From contig NW_019774036.1 of NCBI RefSeq assembly GCF_001039355.2, positions 259,206 through 285,832 on the forward strand: a DNA stretch of 26,627 nt. Reading direction: 5' to 3'. The notes beneath the pieces are model-generated. The model was given only the letters and a program-made list of their open reading frames with translations. It ran no database searches and had not been told where the DNA came from. Position 1 is the first letter of the stretch. Every line of letters begins with the position of its first letter. Origin of the DNA: Lingula anatina (taxonomy: Eukaryota > Brachiopoda > Lingulata > Lingulida > Lingulidae). Position numbers and translations under genes: made by a program. This document shows, piece after piece, positions 10,820 to 21,118 of this stretch.

Positions 10820-12968
10820 CTATCACAGTTTCAAACTTGCAGTGAAAGTCTTTAAATCAAAGGCACTTTCTTGAAATACCTGATGTCCAACTGTCCACAA
10901 TTTTTGCAAGTTTGAAAAAAAATCTTCCTCCTATGGAAAAGTCCCAGTACTAACTTCTTAAGATGGGTGTTGTTGTATTGCTGGTGGTAAAAGGGGGAGG
11001 AGCATGAAGAGAGGGTTGCTACAGAGAGGTGTACAATCATGTTGCATTCATTGGTCCACATTTACCAGATGCCACTGCTGTGACCTGCACCACTTGAAAA
11101 AATTAACAGCGTTTATTGGATTTATTTAAATTATTTAAAAACTGCTTTCACATGATAGATTCATGTTTTATTGGGCATAATGTCAGTAACAAAACTATAT
11201 ATTGTGTTTGGAGCCTCTATTTGTCCCCCTCAAAGAAGTGCATGGCCTCCATATCTTTATGAAGGTTATCAGTCAACCTTTACTGTGCACCATCTGGTGG
11301 AATACTGATTTAGAGGGCAAATCAGGTTATATTTTAACAATGTTATCAGCAATAAAATTTGGCACTTCAGGCAATTGTAATAGATAAAAGTGGTGATGAT
11401 CAAGATTTTGTATCAAAATATTTTATTTTTCGGGTTTGTTCATATTTAAGGAAATTGAAAATGCTATAAATAAGATGCTTTTCAGGATAAAAAATATGAC
11501 ATTGGGACAATTAAAAATGCAGGCAGGATAATTTTATATTTTTGAAAATTTTTATCGTCTTCAGATTTTAACGAGAGCAATTACACTCTGCAATTGTTAA
11601 GACCAGGGAGATACTATGTTATAGACATCTCAGCATGTACACAGTACTTCAGCAGTACCCAGTCAAAGTCAAGAACCACCTGTCTGATCTGAAATTAGTA
11701 CCAGGGTGTGTTCACAATAAATATATTGTACTAGCTAGTGCGCCCTAACTCCCAAGAAAGCTCATGCTGAATGTAATCTTCCTGGTGTCGAGTAGAAAAT
11801 ACAGTAAAAACTGGTGATAATACAACTACGTTGAAAACGAGAGGTGTGAATCTGTTCACCTGATTGCATTCAGCAAGAGTATCTGTGGAGTTACAATGCA
11901 GTAGCTAGTTGGGCAGATATATTGTAAACTGGCCCTATTGGTATCTATAAGTAATATTGGGTCACCAGGACACCTGGTAGTTAACTGCTGTTTTCCTGTT
12001 AATGATTAAAGAAACGTTAAATCGTGACACAGTTTTTGATATCAGTACCTGTATGTTTTGTTTTACACAGCTTCTAGGAAAGCCTTGCACCCATCAAATG
12101 TGTAGGATCCTAGAGACAGCAACACATCCAACTAGGAGTTCCTTTCATGCACTAATCATGTATACCTCTTTTATAAACATTTTACTTTTTACTAATGATG
12201 TTGTGAAGACATGAATTTACATGATGCAAATCCATAGTTGGCAAAAACGTAGTTCTATGCAGTTAATAATTGTTCAGTAACAAATAACACCAAAGGTATG
12301 GAAAATACTGCCATTTCTTTATTTATCATATTTTTACATCTTAAATTTATGTGACATTGGTTATTTATCATGTTAAGAGAAATCATATTTATATTTTAAC
12401 TTCTGACAAATGAAGGGCATTTCCACTACAATTTCTACTGGGTCCTTCATCTGGATTACACAGTGCTGGTACATGATAACTGTGCTTCAAAATGTCACCT
12501 CAAAAAACACTAAAGATGAACTTGAAACAAGGATGTAATGCAGTAAAAATAAATGATAAAATCAAATAAACTTAAATTGTAAATCTGACCTTGCTGAATC
12601 TTAAACTTGACCTGCATTATGCTATGACAAATAAATCGGGCTACAGTAAAACCTGTAGATGTACTTCCTTTAAGTATTATACCAAGAAATATTACCAAGA
12701 AATATCTCTCATTTTCATAACATGACAAATTGCTCCAGCTAATTTTCAGTAAAAAAGAGACACCTTTTCAAAGCTATTGCAGTAACAAGACGAGTGCACA
12801 TTCCTGGCACAAAAGGCTTGGACTATAGTGACAGCTTTATTTGTATAAACATTGACCATTTCCTTTTCAATCCTTTCTTGTCAATTCATCACTTGCATCC
12901 CTTTATATTATCCTTTCATTACTTCAACAAAGATACAATATGATCTAGGCTTGATATTCTGTAAATAT
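10820..12968. other. Intergenic DNA between caveolin and TAF3
   Basis: I see no convincing coding sequence, tRNA or mobile element in about 2.1 kb. Short open frames near 11202-11387 and 12002-12214 look random: they have no family resemblance and no partner exons. The sequence is AT-rich with scattered T and A runs. It should contain the caveolin promoter on its left side and the end of the TAF3 transcript on its right. Confidence 0.4.
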
Positions 12969-12974
12969 TTTATT
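12969..12974 (-). terminator. Candidate polyadenylation signal of TAF3
   Basis: TTTATT on the plus strand (AATAAA on the minus strand) is the first canonical signal downstream of the TAF3 stop. It implies a 3'UTR of about 370-400 bases that would include the fold-back element at 13113-13246. Confidence 0.4.
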
Positions 12975-13112
12975 TTTATCAAATTCACATCCTCGTCATT
13001 GTATCTTTGACAAAAAGGTTATGTTGTAGTATCATCTCAACTTTTGTCTTAATGAATTAATTCAAAGCTCAAAACCAAGATCCTCCTCATAAGTTACAGT
13101 ATTTACAGTCCT

Positions 13113-13246
13113 GGGCCCCCCATCTCGAAAGCATCGCGTATTGCAAATAGCTACATCAAATAGAGGCTACAATGTATTATATGGGACGAGATTGGGCGAG
13201 TTATGGAATCGAGACGCTTGCGCGATGCTTTCGAGATACGGGGCCC
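13113..13246. mobile_element. MITE-like fold-back element in the TAF3 3'UTR
   Basis: Arms at 13113-13138 and 13221-13246 are inverted repeats matching at 24 of 26 positions. The outer ends read GGGCCC and the inner ends CGCGATGCTTTCGAGAT or its complement. They flank an 82-base centre with no coding capacity. GGGCCC-ended fold-back elements with this layout are common short non-autonomous repeats in marine invertebrates. I see no clear target-site duplication. In a TAF3 transcript it would form a long hairpin. Confidence 0.65.
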
Positions 13247-13345
13247 TGTTCTCTCTGCCCAACTTCCTCAAGATAACTAATCAAAAGGAGTGAATATTCT
13301 CTCATCTTCTGACTCCCTCCAGTGCCATGTACCACAATGCAGGAA

Positions 13346-15927
13346 CTAGGTCACTTTCTTCTTCTTCCTCCCTGGTCCTCCGCCTCCACCCCCTCGCTTC
13401 CCCTTCCCACCTTTCTTCTTCTTGTCCTTACATTTCTTACAGAACCACTGCTCATCATCGCTGGGAGGGTTGACGATACCCACACAGACCCTGAAATATC
13501 AAATTGAATGCTAGCTGTGACAGTGGTCTTTGTAAAGCTGGAAATGAATATTGCCTGTTTTTATTTAAAATTTATTCCCATCTATTTCTGAACTGACTTC
13601 ATCATTTTCAAACATAAATCAAGGTAACTTCAATATCAATAAGTTCACTGCCTTGAATAAAAAAATAAATAAATAAAGGGAGTGATTTTTCATCAAACAA
13701 TATTACATTGCTATGCTACAGATTTCCTTTCTTTTCTGCTTAGTAATAAACCACCTGTTGGTGGATCCTCCCTCTCCTACAAATCCAACTTCATTCCTGG
13801 CCAAGTCATAGGATCTTGGACTATCTTCAATGATTTTGATGATTGGTGTCATGCCATTTTAACCAATCAAAACTTACCAGTGATACCAGTCGTCATGGTG
13901 TTTCAATGTCATTTTAACCAATCAAAACTTACCAGTGATACAAGTTGTCATGGCTACAATGTCATTTTAACCAATCAAAACTTACCAGTGATACCAATCG
14001 TCACAGCCATCACAGCCAATCATTGGACTGCCGTCATCTTGTAGTTTACAGTTGGGGCAAATCCAGATGGTATTGCCTGCTTCGTCCTAAAACAGAGAAA
14101 TATATATCACAGATTAGTAAGTATTATGTAATGCAGGGTCCCACCCAGATGGTGTGACAGTATTTATTTTCAGTTATTACATCAACAAGGTGTATAGATG
14201 AGGATTCAGTTAACTAATTGATAAACATAAAATAGAGATGTACTGTTTTCAGTCGATTAGATATTCTTACCACAAACTGGTACTGTCCTATGGTTTCCGT
14301 GACAACAACACATTTCTGGGCAGCTGCTTTTGACTTGAGGGCAGGGGGTGGCATGGGGGGTACCACAGGGGGTGAGAGGGGGGCCTTGGGCACTCTGGGG
14401 GGTGAGGGGGGTGGAGATGGCGAAGATTCAGGAGAGAAGTGGAAGGGGGACAGAGAGGTAGCAGAGGGTGGGGTTTTGGCTCTGGTCACCCGGGGCGGAG
14501 AGAAGGGGGTGGGGGTCTTAGAAGCCTTGGTGGGAGACTTGAGAGGTGGGGGTGGGGGTATGGGTGCCGCCTTTGGCTCTGGTCTATCCACTCTGGGGGT
14601 TGATGCAGCCCTGGGGGGTGAGGGTATTGACAGAGGGGGTGGCTGATCCCTTGGTGGCATTGGCTTGATAACCCTAGAATACAAAATGTACAAATGTTAT
14701 CATTACATCTGCCTAGATGTTGGACTGAGGTATCACCCAAATTCTGTAAACCTTTATAATCAAAGACCTAAACATTAATTATTTTGTTTAATTAGTGCAA
14801 TTAGATAAGAACCTGTTATTAACTAAAAAAAAGCAATCAGAAATGGCAGCTCATTACAGGGGCTTGATTTTTGAGACATATTTCACAGACATGATTTAAT
14901 GTTGTAAGAAAAAAAGTAGTAAGAAATGACTCAGTAGCAGGGAGCCACTAAATGTGGAAAACTGCCAAGATAAAATACATATTTCAACTTAAATCAGAAA
15001 AATTATAATCATGTTTGATTTTACAATGCAATCCTGTTTCAAGGAATCAACTCACAGTTTTGGTATCTCGGGTTTCTCCAGTTTTGTTAATATCTCATCC
15101 CGTAGCGAGGATGATGTTTTCTTTGTCATCTCTGAGGCCGAGTCTGACTGTGAAGCTGCCGTAGGCGAGGAACTGACAGAGGGCGTTGAGCCGCCCAATT
15201 TGAACTTGAGTTTTGGCACAAAAGGTTCTTCCTTCCCCTGGGGAGATTTGAAAAAAAAATATGGAATGGAATTCTATTGTTACCTGTTGCCACCATTCTT
15301 AAGTCGCCAGTAATATTTTGTGCATAGATTTTTCATAATGCTGGTAATTAACTTAAAGGAACAAAAAAATTATGAAGTCCTAAATGGAGATTTATGTCTA
15401 AAAAAATAACTAGACTAAATTGTGTAAGATGTTTAATAAGTTAAAAGTGACTGGCACCAGATGTTTATTTTTATAAATGTATTCCTCATAAATAGAAAAT
15501 TAATGCTATTTGCTATCGACACCAATGCAGTTTTGAGAACATGTTCATTAAAAAAACAAATTCACTACAGCTGGTGATGTACACTGAGTAAAATCTCATT
15601 CTCTCACCTTATTTTCTTCCTCTCTGGATTTCTCTTCTTTTCTCTTTTCTTTCTCCTTGTCCTTGTGCCTTTCTTTATCCTTCTTTCTCTCCCTTTCTTC
15701 TTTTCTCTTTTCTTTCTTTTCACTCTTCTCTCTATCTCTGTCCTTGTCCTTTTCTTTCTTCTTCTTTTTCTTCTTGTCCTTATCTTTCCTGTCCTTTTTC
15801 TCCTTCTTGTGTGACTTCTCTTTATCCTGAAATTAATTTTCAAAATATTTTATAATGCAGCTCCTTCATGTAGCAGATTTTGCAATTTAACATTTTCCAG
15901 ATGAAACTTATGAAAGTTGATCAAAAC

Positions 15928-15977
<50 letters not shown>

Positions 15978-18900
15978 CTAAAAATTCCTGAAAAAGCCAA
16001 AACAAATTTTTTCATATTATCATTTCAACAGATCTTCACAATGACTCTCAACACAAACACTTTGGACTGAAATCAACAACCAAGAAAATTTGTTAAAATG
16101 TCCCATAAATGTCTGAAGAGCACTCATATGTTAATTAAAAGTTATCCTGTACACTCAGCCAGAAAGTTTTCAGTTTATACATTCACAGTACAGCAGCCTG
16201 ACAGCAACCCCAGTGACTAACCTTTATTTTCCCACCCTCCAGTTTAATCGGCTTAATCTTGAGCGTTGAATCTTCTGTCCCGCTGACCCTCTGTATAGTC
16301 AGTTTGGTTGGAGACGGGTAGTTAAACTCTGAGCTAGACGCTTGACCCATGACTGCTGTGTCCGAGGCCTGAGGCTGTTGAGGCGGCAGAGTCTTGACCA
16401 CGCTGGGTTCTAAAGATGGCGACCTCATGGGAGAGGATGAAAATGACGAGTGGACAGAAGGTGACCGACTGATTAAATCTTTTAATGGGAGTTTGATTCC
16501 CAGTCCCTGTCCAGTCAGGGGAGACCCCGGAGTTGCTGAAGAACTGTCTTCTTTCACACCACTGGATTTTTGCTTTAATTTCTTTTTTAGTTTCTTTTTG
16601 ATGTCTGAGTCTTTAGATTTTTCTTTCTTTTCCTTGCTTTTGTCCTTATCTTTGTTGCTCAGAGATTTGTCTTTTTTCTTCTTAATTTTGGTCCCAGTTT
16701 CTCCAGATGTAATAGTCAGGGTAGGAACCTTGGGGGCCTCAGCTGGTTTATCATCAAATTCAAATGCATAGGGATCTTTAGTAACTTTTTCTTTCTCCTT
16801 AACTTTTTCTTTCTCTTTTTCTTTTAATTTCTCCTTCTCTTTTTCCTTATCTTTCTTAGCTACTTCCTGTTCATGTTCCATATTAGCTCTGCGAATCACC
16901 GCATCTATAGAATCGTCAACAGAAGTCCGCCATGTTGGCACTGGTGGCGGTTGTGTCTCTTGATCTGATTGGTCAGATTTATCGGCTTCCGCCATTGTTC
17001 TCTTAATAGCTGCATCAATACTGTCATCATAATTTTGAAGCCGTGCTCTTTTTGCAACGTTAACATCCTCATCAATGACCAGCATTTCAGGTTCCGGTGA
17101 ATCATCCCTAGGGGGCAGTGGTGAGCTGCTTGCTATTGGTGCTGTCTTGGTAGATTCAGTAAGTGCTTTGGCCAGATGAGAAGACTTTGAAGCAGCTGCA
17201 CTACCAGGGGAAGAGGGCGTCGTCTTTTTACTTTTACCTTCTCCCTTTGGACTTTTAGCCCTCACGGGAGATTTTGATCGAGATGGAGACTTTGGAGGCT
17301 TAGCAGTTTTGGAACTCAGCATAGCTTTAACGACTTCTGAAGGTTTGGGGGTGAGTGGTGATTTCGGCACATTAGGTGGTGGTGGTGTTGGTGAAGGAAG
17401 TGGTGCTGTCGGAACAGGAGAAGGTGGTGCTGCTTTTGTCACCACCACAGGTGGTGCTGATGGTGCTAATGGTGCCACTGGGGAAGTAAGTGGTTTCATC
17501 AATAAACTGGATTCAGGTTTGGAGGGTGTGGTAACTTCATTCTGGACCTTCTCTGCTGGAGCCTTCTCTGGAGTGGTCTCCATTTTCTCTTCTTTTCTCA
17601 GTGGCTGTGATTTGATTGGTTGTTTCTGAGGTGCTGGTGGGGTACGAGCATCTGGTAGTTTTCCATGCCGCATAGGAGAAATGAGTCCCTGGTCTGTCAT
17701 GATGACATTTTTTATTTCATATCGAGAACCAAGCACTTCATCTGCCAGTCTGAAACAGGAAACAAATGATGTTTTTTTTTTTACAAACCTCAAAATCATC
17801 AGATTTATTTGACAATTGTTATTTCTATTTAAATTTATCAATTATATGAAAAGTTCTTACTATTTGTGATACAACATTAGTATTGACCCTTTAAAATAAA
17901 GGAGATGATAAAACTACCTTTGTTTCTTTGCTGGCTGTTCTGCAGTAGGACTGGTCAACATTCTCTTCAATGTGTCTGAGCCAGCACTGCCATCTGGTGG
18001 CAAAACTTCACCATTCTGCTCACCAGGGGGAGGCACCTTCTTGGTGGGGGTCTGTGCAGGCTCTTCAAATTCTAACACAAAAAGTTATGGATAATTTAAT
18101 GATCATCTCTGTAAAAGGTATTAATAATTTTTGACTCCCATGACCATAAGATGATATCAAAGAAAAAAGTTTAAGAAATCACAACAAAGAAAATCTAAAA
18201 ATTCAAACCTTCAGTTAGAAATCAAAGCAACTTATACATAATATGGAGGCAAAAGTCTAATCATGAAAAGGCCGTTCAACTCACCCTCCATGTCAGGATA
18301 CATCAGCGGCAGGTGGTCATCAATTGCTTCATCCCTGTTCTGCACTTGTTGACTCTTCCGCGGAGGAAACTGGAGCCTGTTTTCTTTGGGAGCAGGGAAT
18401 GCTGGGATGTCATGTGCGAACACTGGTAGGTCCACATTGTTCACATACTCGTCAAGCTCACCTAGGACAATGCCAAGGTCACGGAATGCAAGGCCAAGGT
18501 CATCCAAGTTGGGTTCTGTTCTTCCAACTAGAGTTGTGACAGGAGCAGTATTATAACCTCTGAGTTATTATTGTGAAAAATAAGTAAAACAACTTGACAA
18601 TCACATACAAATGTAACCTTCTCCATCTTTTGTAAGCTGTACAATATTATTTACTTACACAAATGAAGAGTAGTTACTGGATTGGAGAAATTAGCTGTTT
18701 AATAAATAATTCATTACATAATTGAATAAACATTTTTTAATCTGGCAATGTATTCGACATTTTATATACAAAAAGACTGAAAGGTTGTAAAAACAAGTCC
18801 TGTTCCAGTGTCATGAAAGCTACCTCCCACACCCTACGTACACTATGCAGAGTATCTGTATGCCATCCTCACCCCTTGAAGCACCCCCTCCCAACCCTCA

Positions 18901-19213
18901 GTACCCCACTTGTAGCAGGTGTCTCTCCCATCCCACCCACCCCTACCCACACCCTACTTACACTGCTCAGAGTATCTGTGTGTAGTCCTTCCCACTTGTA
19001 GCAGGTGTCTCTCCTATCCCACCCACCCCTACCCACATCCCACTTACACTGCTCAGAGTATCTGTGTGTAGTTCTTCCCACTTGTAGCAGGTGTCTCTCC
19101 AGCAGATCTGTCAGCAGTTCTAGAGGACTGGACTGGATGGAGTTCCAACCCATGTTCTGGCAGATCTGAGCCACGGCAACCTTCAACACACTGCGAGAAT
19201 ACTGGGCTGCCAT
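13346..19213 (-). CDS. TAF3: Transcription initiation factor TFIID subunit 3 (TAF3), nine exons
   Basis: Exons on the minus strand: 19213-19048, 18527-18285, 18071-17918, 17749-16222, 15826-15608, 15237-15056, 14673-14271, 14086-13986, 13490-13346. All are GT-AG and in phase, giving 1046 residues (human TAF3 is 929). Residues 1-80 are the TAF3 histone fold (YSRSVLKVAVAQICQNMGW; the exon 1/2 junction gives YSEQFGRTEPNLDD), which pairs with TAF10 in TFIID. The middle is Pro/Ser/Lys-rich with two DSIDAxIxR motifs (430-438, 467-475) as in human TAF3, and Lys/Glu tracts (about 488-512 and exon 5, residues 698-770). Exon 7 is proline-rich. Residues about 972-1020 form the C4HC3 PHD finger (IWICPNC, IGCDGCDDWYHW, WFCKKC), with Trp, Asp and Met at the places that read H3K4me3 in human TAF3. 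A basic Gly/Lys tail follows. Inferred role: anchoring TFIID to active promoters. Exons 1 and 8 carry duplicated splice donors. Identity is secure. Confidence 0.95.
13851..14000 (-). repeat. Three tandem copies of the TAF3 exon 8 3' end and splice donor
   Basis: Units of 55 and 53 bases begin at 13851, 13906 and 13959 on the plus strand. On the minus strand each carries the last ~9 bases of exon 8, a GTAAGT donor and about 20 identical intron bases; the 32-base core is identical in all three. The genuine donor is the rightmost (GT at 13985-13984). The leftmost copy still spells DDWYHW; the middle copy has decayed. Reading past the true donor meets TAA at once, so distal donors would truncate the PHD finger. 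Confidence 0.9.
15932..15975. repeat. (AC)22 microsatellite in TAF3 intron 4
   Basis: A pure dinucleotide run of 44 bases lies about 105 bases upstream of the exon 5 acceptor, and reads as (GT)n on the transcribed sense strand. It is likely polymorphic. It separates the two Lys-rich exons of TAF3 and has no evident coding role. Confidence 0.95.
18835..19100 (-). repeat. 86-bp tandem duplication of TAF3 exon 1 3' end and splice donor
   Basis: The block ending exon 1 (ERHLLQVGRTTHRYSEQ coding, then donor) recurs in intron 1 with an 86-base period: matching CACTTGTAGCAGG strings start at 19079, 18993 and 18907 on the plus strand. The second copy keeps a perfect GTAAGT donor (18961-18956). The third is enlarged by 34 bases and its donor has decayed to GTACGT. 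The genuine donor is at 19047-19046. Because 86 is not a multiple of three, using the second donor would shift the frame into exon 2. Confidence 0.9.
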
Positions 19214-19606
19214 GATTGGATGGACACTAGTTCACAATATCTTACTTAGTTTTTTTGAGTGGTGGTCACATAATCACATCTTAAAGTTCAATTTTCATTC
19301 TATTTGCATTTCATTTTCTTTTACAGACATGAGATTGCCCTTTGTTGCAACTTAGTTTGGACTTTCAAGCCATCTGTCTTGTTTCTTCTTTTCACTAAAA
19401 TGATAAGTTAAAGAAATTGATTACTTTAAATTAGTGGTCTTTATATTGCTAGTATTTAAATTAGATTAACTACTAGTAGCTATAAATGGTTATAGTCACT
19501 TATTGGGTCTAGGGTAAAATCCATAAGAGAATGCAGACAAAAATCTGCACGTAGCTGGGGTCTGATTATTAGTAAATTTTGGTTGTATGGGTAAACACTG
19601 AACTGG

Positions 19607-19648
<42 letters not shown>

Positions 19649-19786
19649 CAGCGTTTAAGGGATGTCTGTGTGTCAATGAGTCTGCAAAGTGAGTTTATTA
19701 TAACTAAGCTCAAGTATGCACTATACAAAAGCCAGAAAAAAGTTAAACAAACAGTTATAATTTAGAAAGTCTTTCTACTTGTACCT
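19214..19786. other. TAF3-side part of the TAF3/ARL6 head-to-head interval
   Basis: No coding sequence is visible. Part should be TAF3 5'UTR, or a 5' intron if the TAF3 promoter lies near 19790. It contains a (GA)17 microsatellite. I cannot place the TAF3 transcription start. A possible minus-strand donor (CCG then GTAGGT) at 19789-19784 would fit a distal non-coding TAF3 exon. Confidence 0.35.
19610..19644. repeat. (GA)17 microsatellite
   Basis: A pure GA run of 35 bases lies between the TAF3 start codon and the promoter-like cluster. GA/CT runs near animal promoters can bind GAGA-type factors, but nothing else here supports such a role. Confidence 0.95.
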
Positions 19787-19860
19787 ACCGGAAGTTGATA
19801 TAGCCCGCCATTGCGGCACCTGCGCATTAAATCTTACCAGGGAATGCTGGGATAGATTCT
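19787..19860. promoter_or_regulatory. Candidate shared TAF3/ARL6 promoter
   Basis: This is the most GC-rich stretch between the two divergent genes. It holds an ETS consensus (ACCGGAAGT, 19787-19795), a YY1-like CCGCCATT (about 19805-19812), an NRF1 half site (TGCGCA, 19821-19826) and a ZNF143-like string (AATGCTGGGA, about 19843). These factors are typical of divergent housekeeping promoters in animals. Direction-specific start sites cannot be set. Confidence 0.45.
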
Positions 19861-20454
19861 TCTCAAGTGCAAGTTTGTCGCTGTAAAGGTGATAAACCTC
19901 AGGTGTCGGCAAATTCAAACGGTGAAAGGTCGTTTTATCGCGGTGAGTTTTGTTATATGCCCTCAGTTCTTATTCGTGGTTTGTTTTTCATAAGATGTAC
20001 AAATAACCGACATCGACGTTGAAAGCGTCCAGTTGCTATGGCCAAAATGTAATATTGACAAGACTGACAAGACAAACCGGCATTTGAACTTTCGTCTTCT
20101 TGAGCTAGAGTTTGGAACCTTTATGTAGAACAAATATTTCTTAGTAAAATGGTGTAGCTAAAGATCCAAAGCACAAAATCAATAACTCCCGATCACACTC
20201 GGTTAACGTTAGAGCCAGTTTTGAACTTAACAGTTTTGGTACGTCTATTTATATGTTGGATTTTTTCACATTGCCCCGATTTGAAATAGGTGAAGAATTA
20301 AAATTTGGAGTATCATATATTTGTTTCATTTTTTCCTATTCCAGGTTTATATCTCTGTCTAGACACAATACAAGAAAAATATTAAAAGTCACCCCTTCAT
20401 AGGAAAAAGTGAGTAACTCAATAAATCCAGAAAGAGTATTTTAAAAGCCACAAG
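19860..20454 (+). other. ARL6 5'UTR with one intron
   Basis: A strong donor (CGCG then GTGAGT, GT at 19943-19944) and an acceptor with a pyrimidine tract (ATTCCAG ending 20344) define a non-coding intron of 402 bases. The second exon begins at 20345 and reaches the ATG after 110 bases. The first exon probably starts between 19830 and 19880. A tiny second intron (GTGAGT near 20409 to CCAG near 20430) is too short to accept. Confidence 0.55.
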
Positions 20455-21018
20455 ATGGGTTTTCTGGACAGGCTGGCTCAGATGCTGGGACTGAAGAAGA
20501 AGGATGCCAAAGTACTGGTTGTTGGGTTGGACAACAGTGGGAAGTCTACTATACTAAACCACCTGAAGCCCGAGGAAGCCAAGACAGACATTGTGGCCAC
20601 AGTTGGCTTCAAACAGGAAGTATTCCAAACCAAAACCTTACAATTTACAGCCTTTGATATGTCTGGGCAGGGCAGGTATCGCAGTCTGTGGGAGCACTAT
20701 TACAAAGAATGCAATGGGATTATATTTGTGATTGACAGCAGTGATAAACTGAGAATGGTTGTCGCCAAGGACGAGTTGGACACATTGTTACAACATCCAG
20801 ACATCAAAGATAAAAGGACTCCGATTTTGTTCTTTGCTAACAAGATGGACTTGCGTGATGCGCTGTCTAGTGTGAAATGTTCTCAGTTGCTGGGACTGGA
20901 TATGGTAAAGGACAGAGCATGGCATATCTGTGCCAGTAATGCTATCAGTGGTGAGGGTTTAGCTGAAGGGATAGACTGGCTGACGGAACAACTTCAGAGC
21001 ATGCTAAAAGGAAAGTAA
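20455..21018 (+). CDS. ARL6: ADP-ribosylation factor-like GTPase 6 (BBS3)
   Basis: An uninterrupted 187-codon frame aligns end to end with ARL6 (human 186 residues). The N-terminus [16 protein letters not shown] is the amphipathic membrane helix. The G1 loop is GLDNSGKS (residues 24-31, with Ser where human ARL6 has Thr31). Switch I has ATVGF (48-52), G3 is [11 protein letters not shown]4 is NKMD and G5 is CASN. The near-invariant LWEHYYKE and [22 protein letters not shown] segments make this ARL6 and not another Arf-like protein. GTP-bound ARL6 recruits the BBSome to membranes for ciliary membrane-protein traffic. The CDS has no introns, unlike the multi-exon vertebrate gene and the split neighbours here. 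The start is set by the conserved N-terminus. Confidence 0.97.
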   Translation: MGFLDRLAQMLGLKKKDAKVLVVGLDNSGKSTILNHLKPEEAKTDIVATVGFKQEVFQTKTLQFTAFDMSGQGRYRSLWEHYYKECNGIIFVIDSSDKLRMVVAKDELDTLLQHPDIKDKRTPILFFANKMDLRDALSSVKCSQLLGLDMVKDRAWHICASNAISGEGLAEGIDWLTEQLQSMLKGK

Positions 21019-21080
21019 ATACAACAACAACTTAAAGATTTACTAGTATTTGACAATCATGGGGTGGGATGTTTGAATCA

Positions 21081-21118
21081 AATAAAAATGAAACTCTGTG
21101 CTCGCAGAAGTGAATAAA
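21081..21118 (+). terminator. Candidate polyadenylation signals of ARL6
   Basis: AATAAA occurs at 21081-21086 and again at 21113-21118, 63 and 95 bases after the ARL6 stop. Either would give a short 3'UTR. Confidence 0.5.

Noticed and set aside
14290-14646. Gly-rich plus-strand open frame of 118 codons
   Set aside because: It is antisense to the proline-rich TAF3 exon 7, whose CCN codons read as GGN on the other strand.
15604-15843. Arg/Lys-rich minus-strand frame starting MKINFRIKR
   Set aside because: It is the wrong frame of TAF3 exon 5. The phase-correct frame, with donor and acceptor at 15608 and 15826, gives the expected Lys/Glu-rich tract.
18869-19048. Extension of TAF3 exon 1 as continuous coding sequence
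   Set aside because: The open frame past 19048 is read-through of a tandem copy of the exon in a shifted frame. The GTAAGT donor and the match of exon 2 to the histone fold fix the exon end.
18401-19853. Shared 15-mer AGGGAATGCTGGGAT in TAF3 exon 2 and the ARL6 promoter area
   Set aside because: A single 15-base match in 26 kb is close to chance expectation, and the exon copy is explained by coding.
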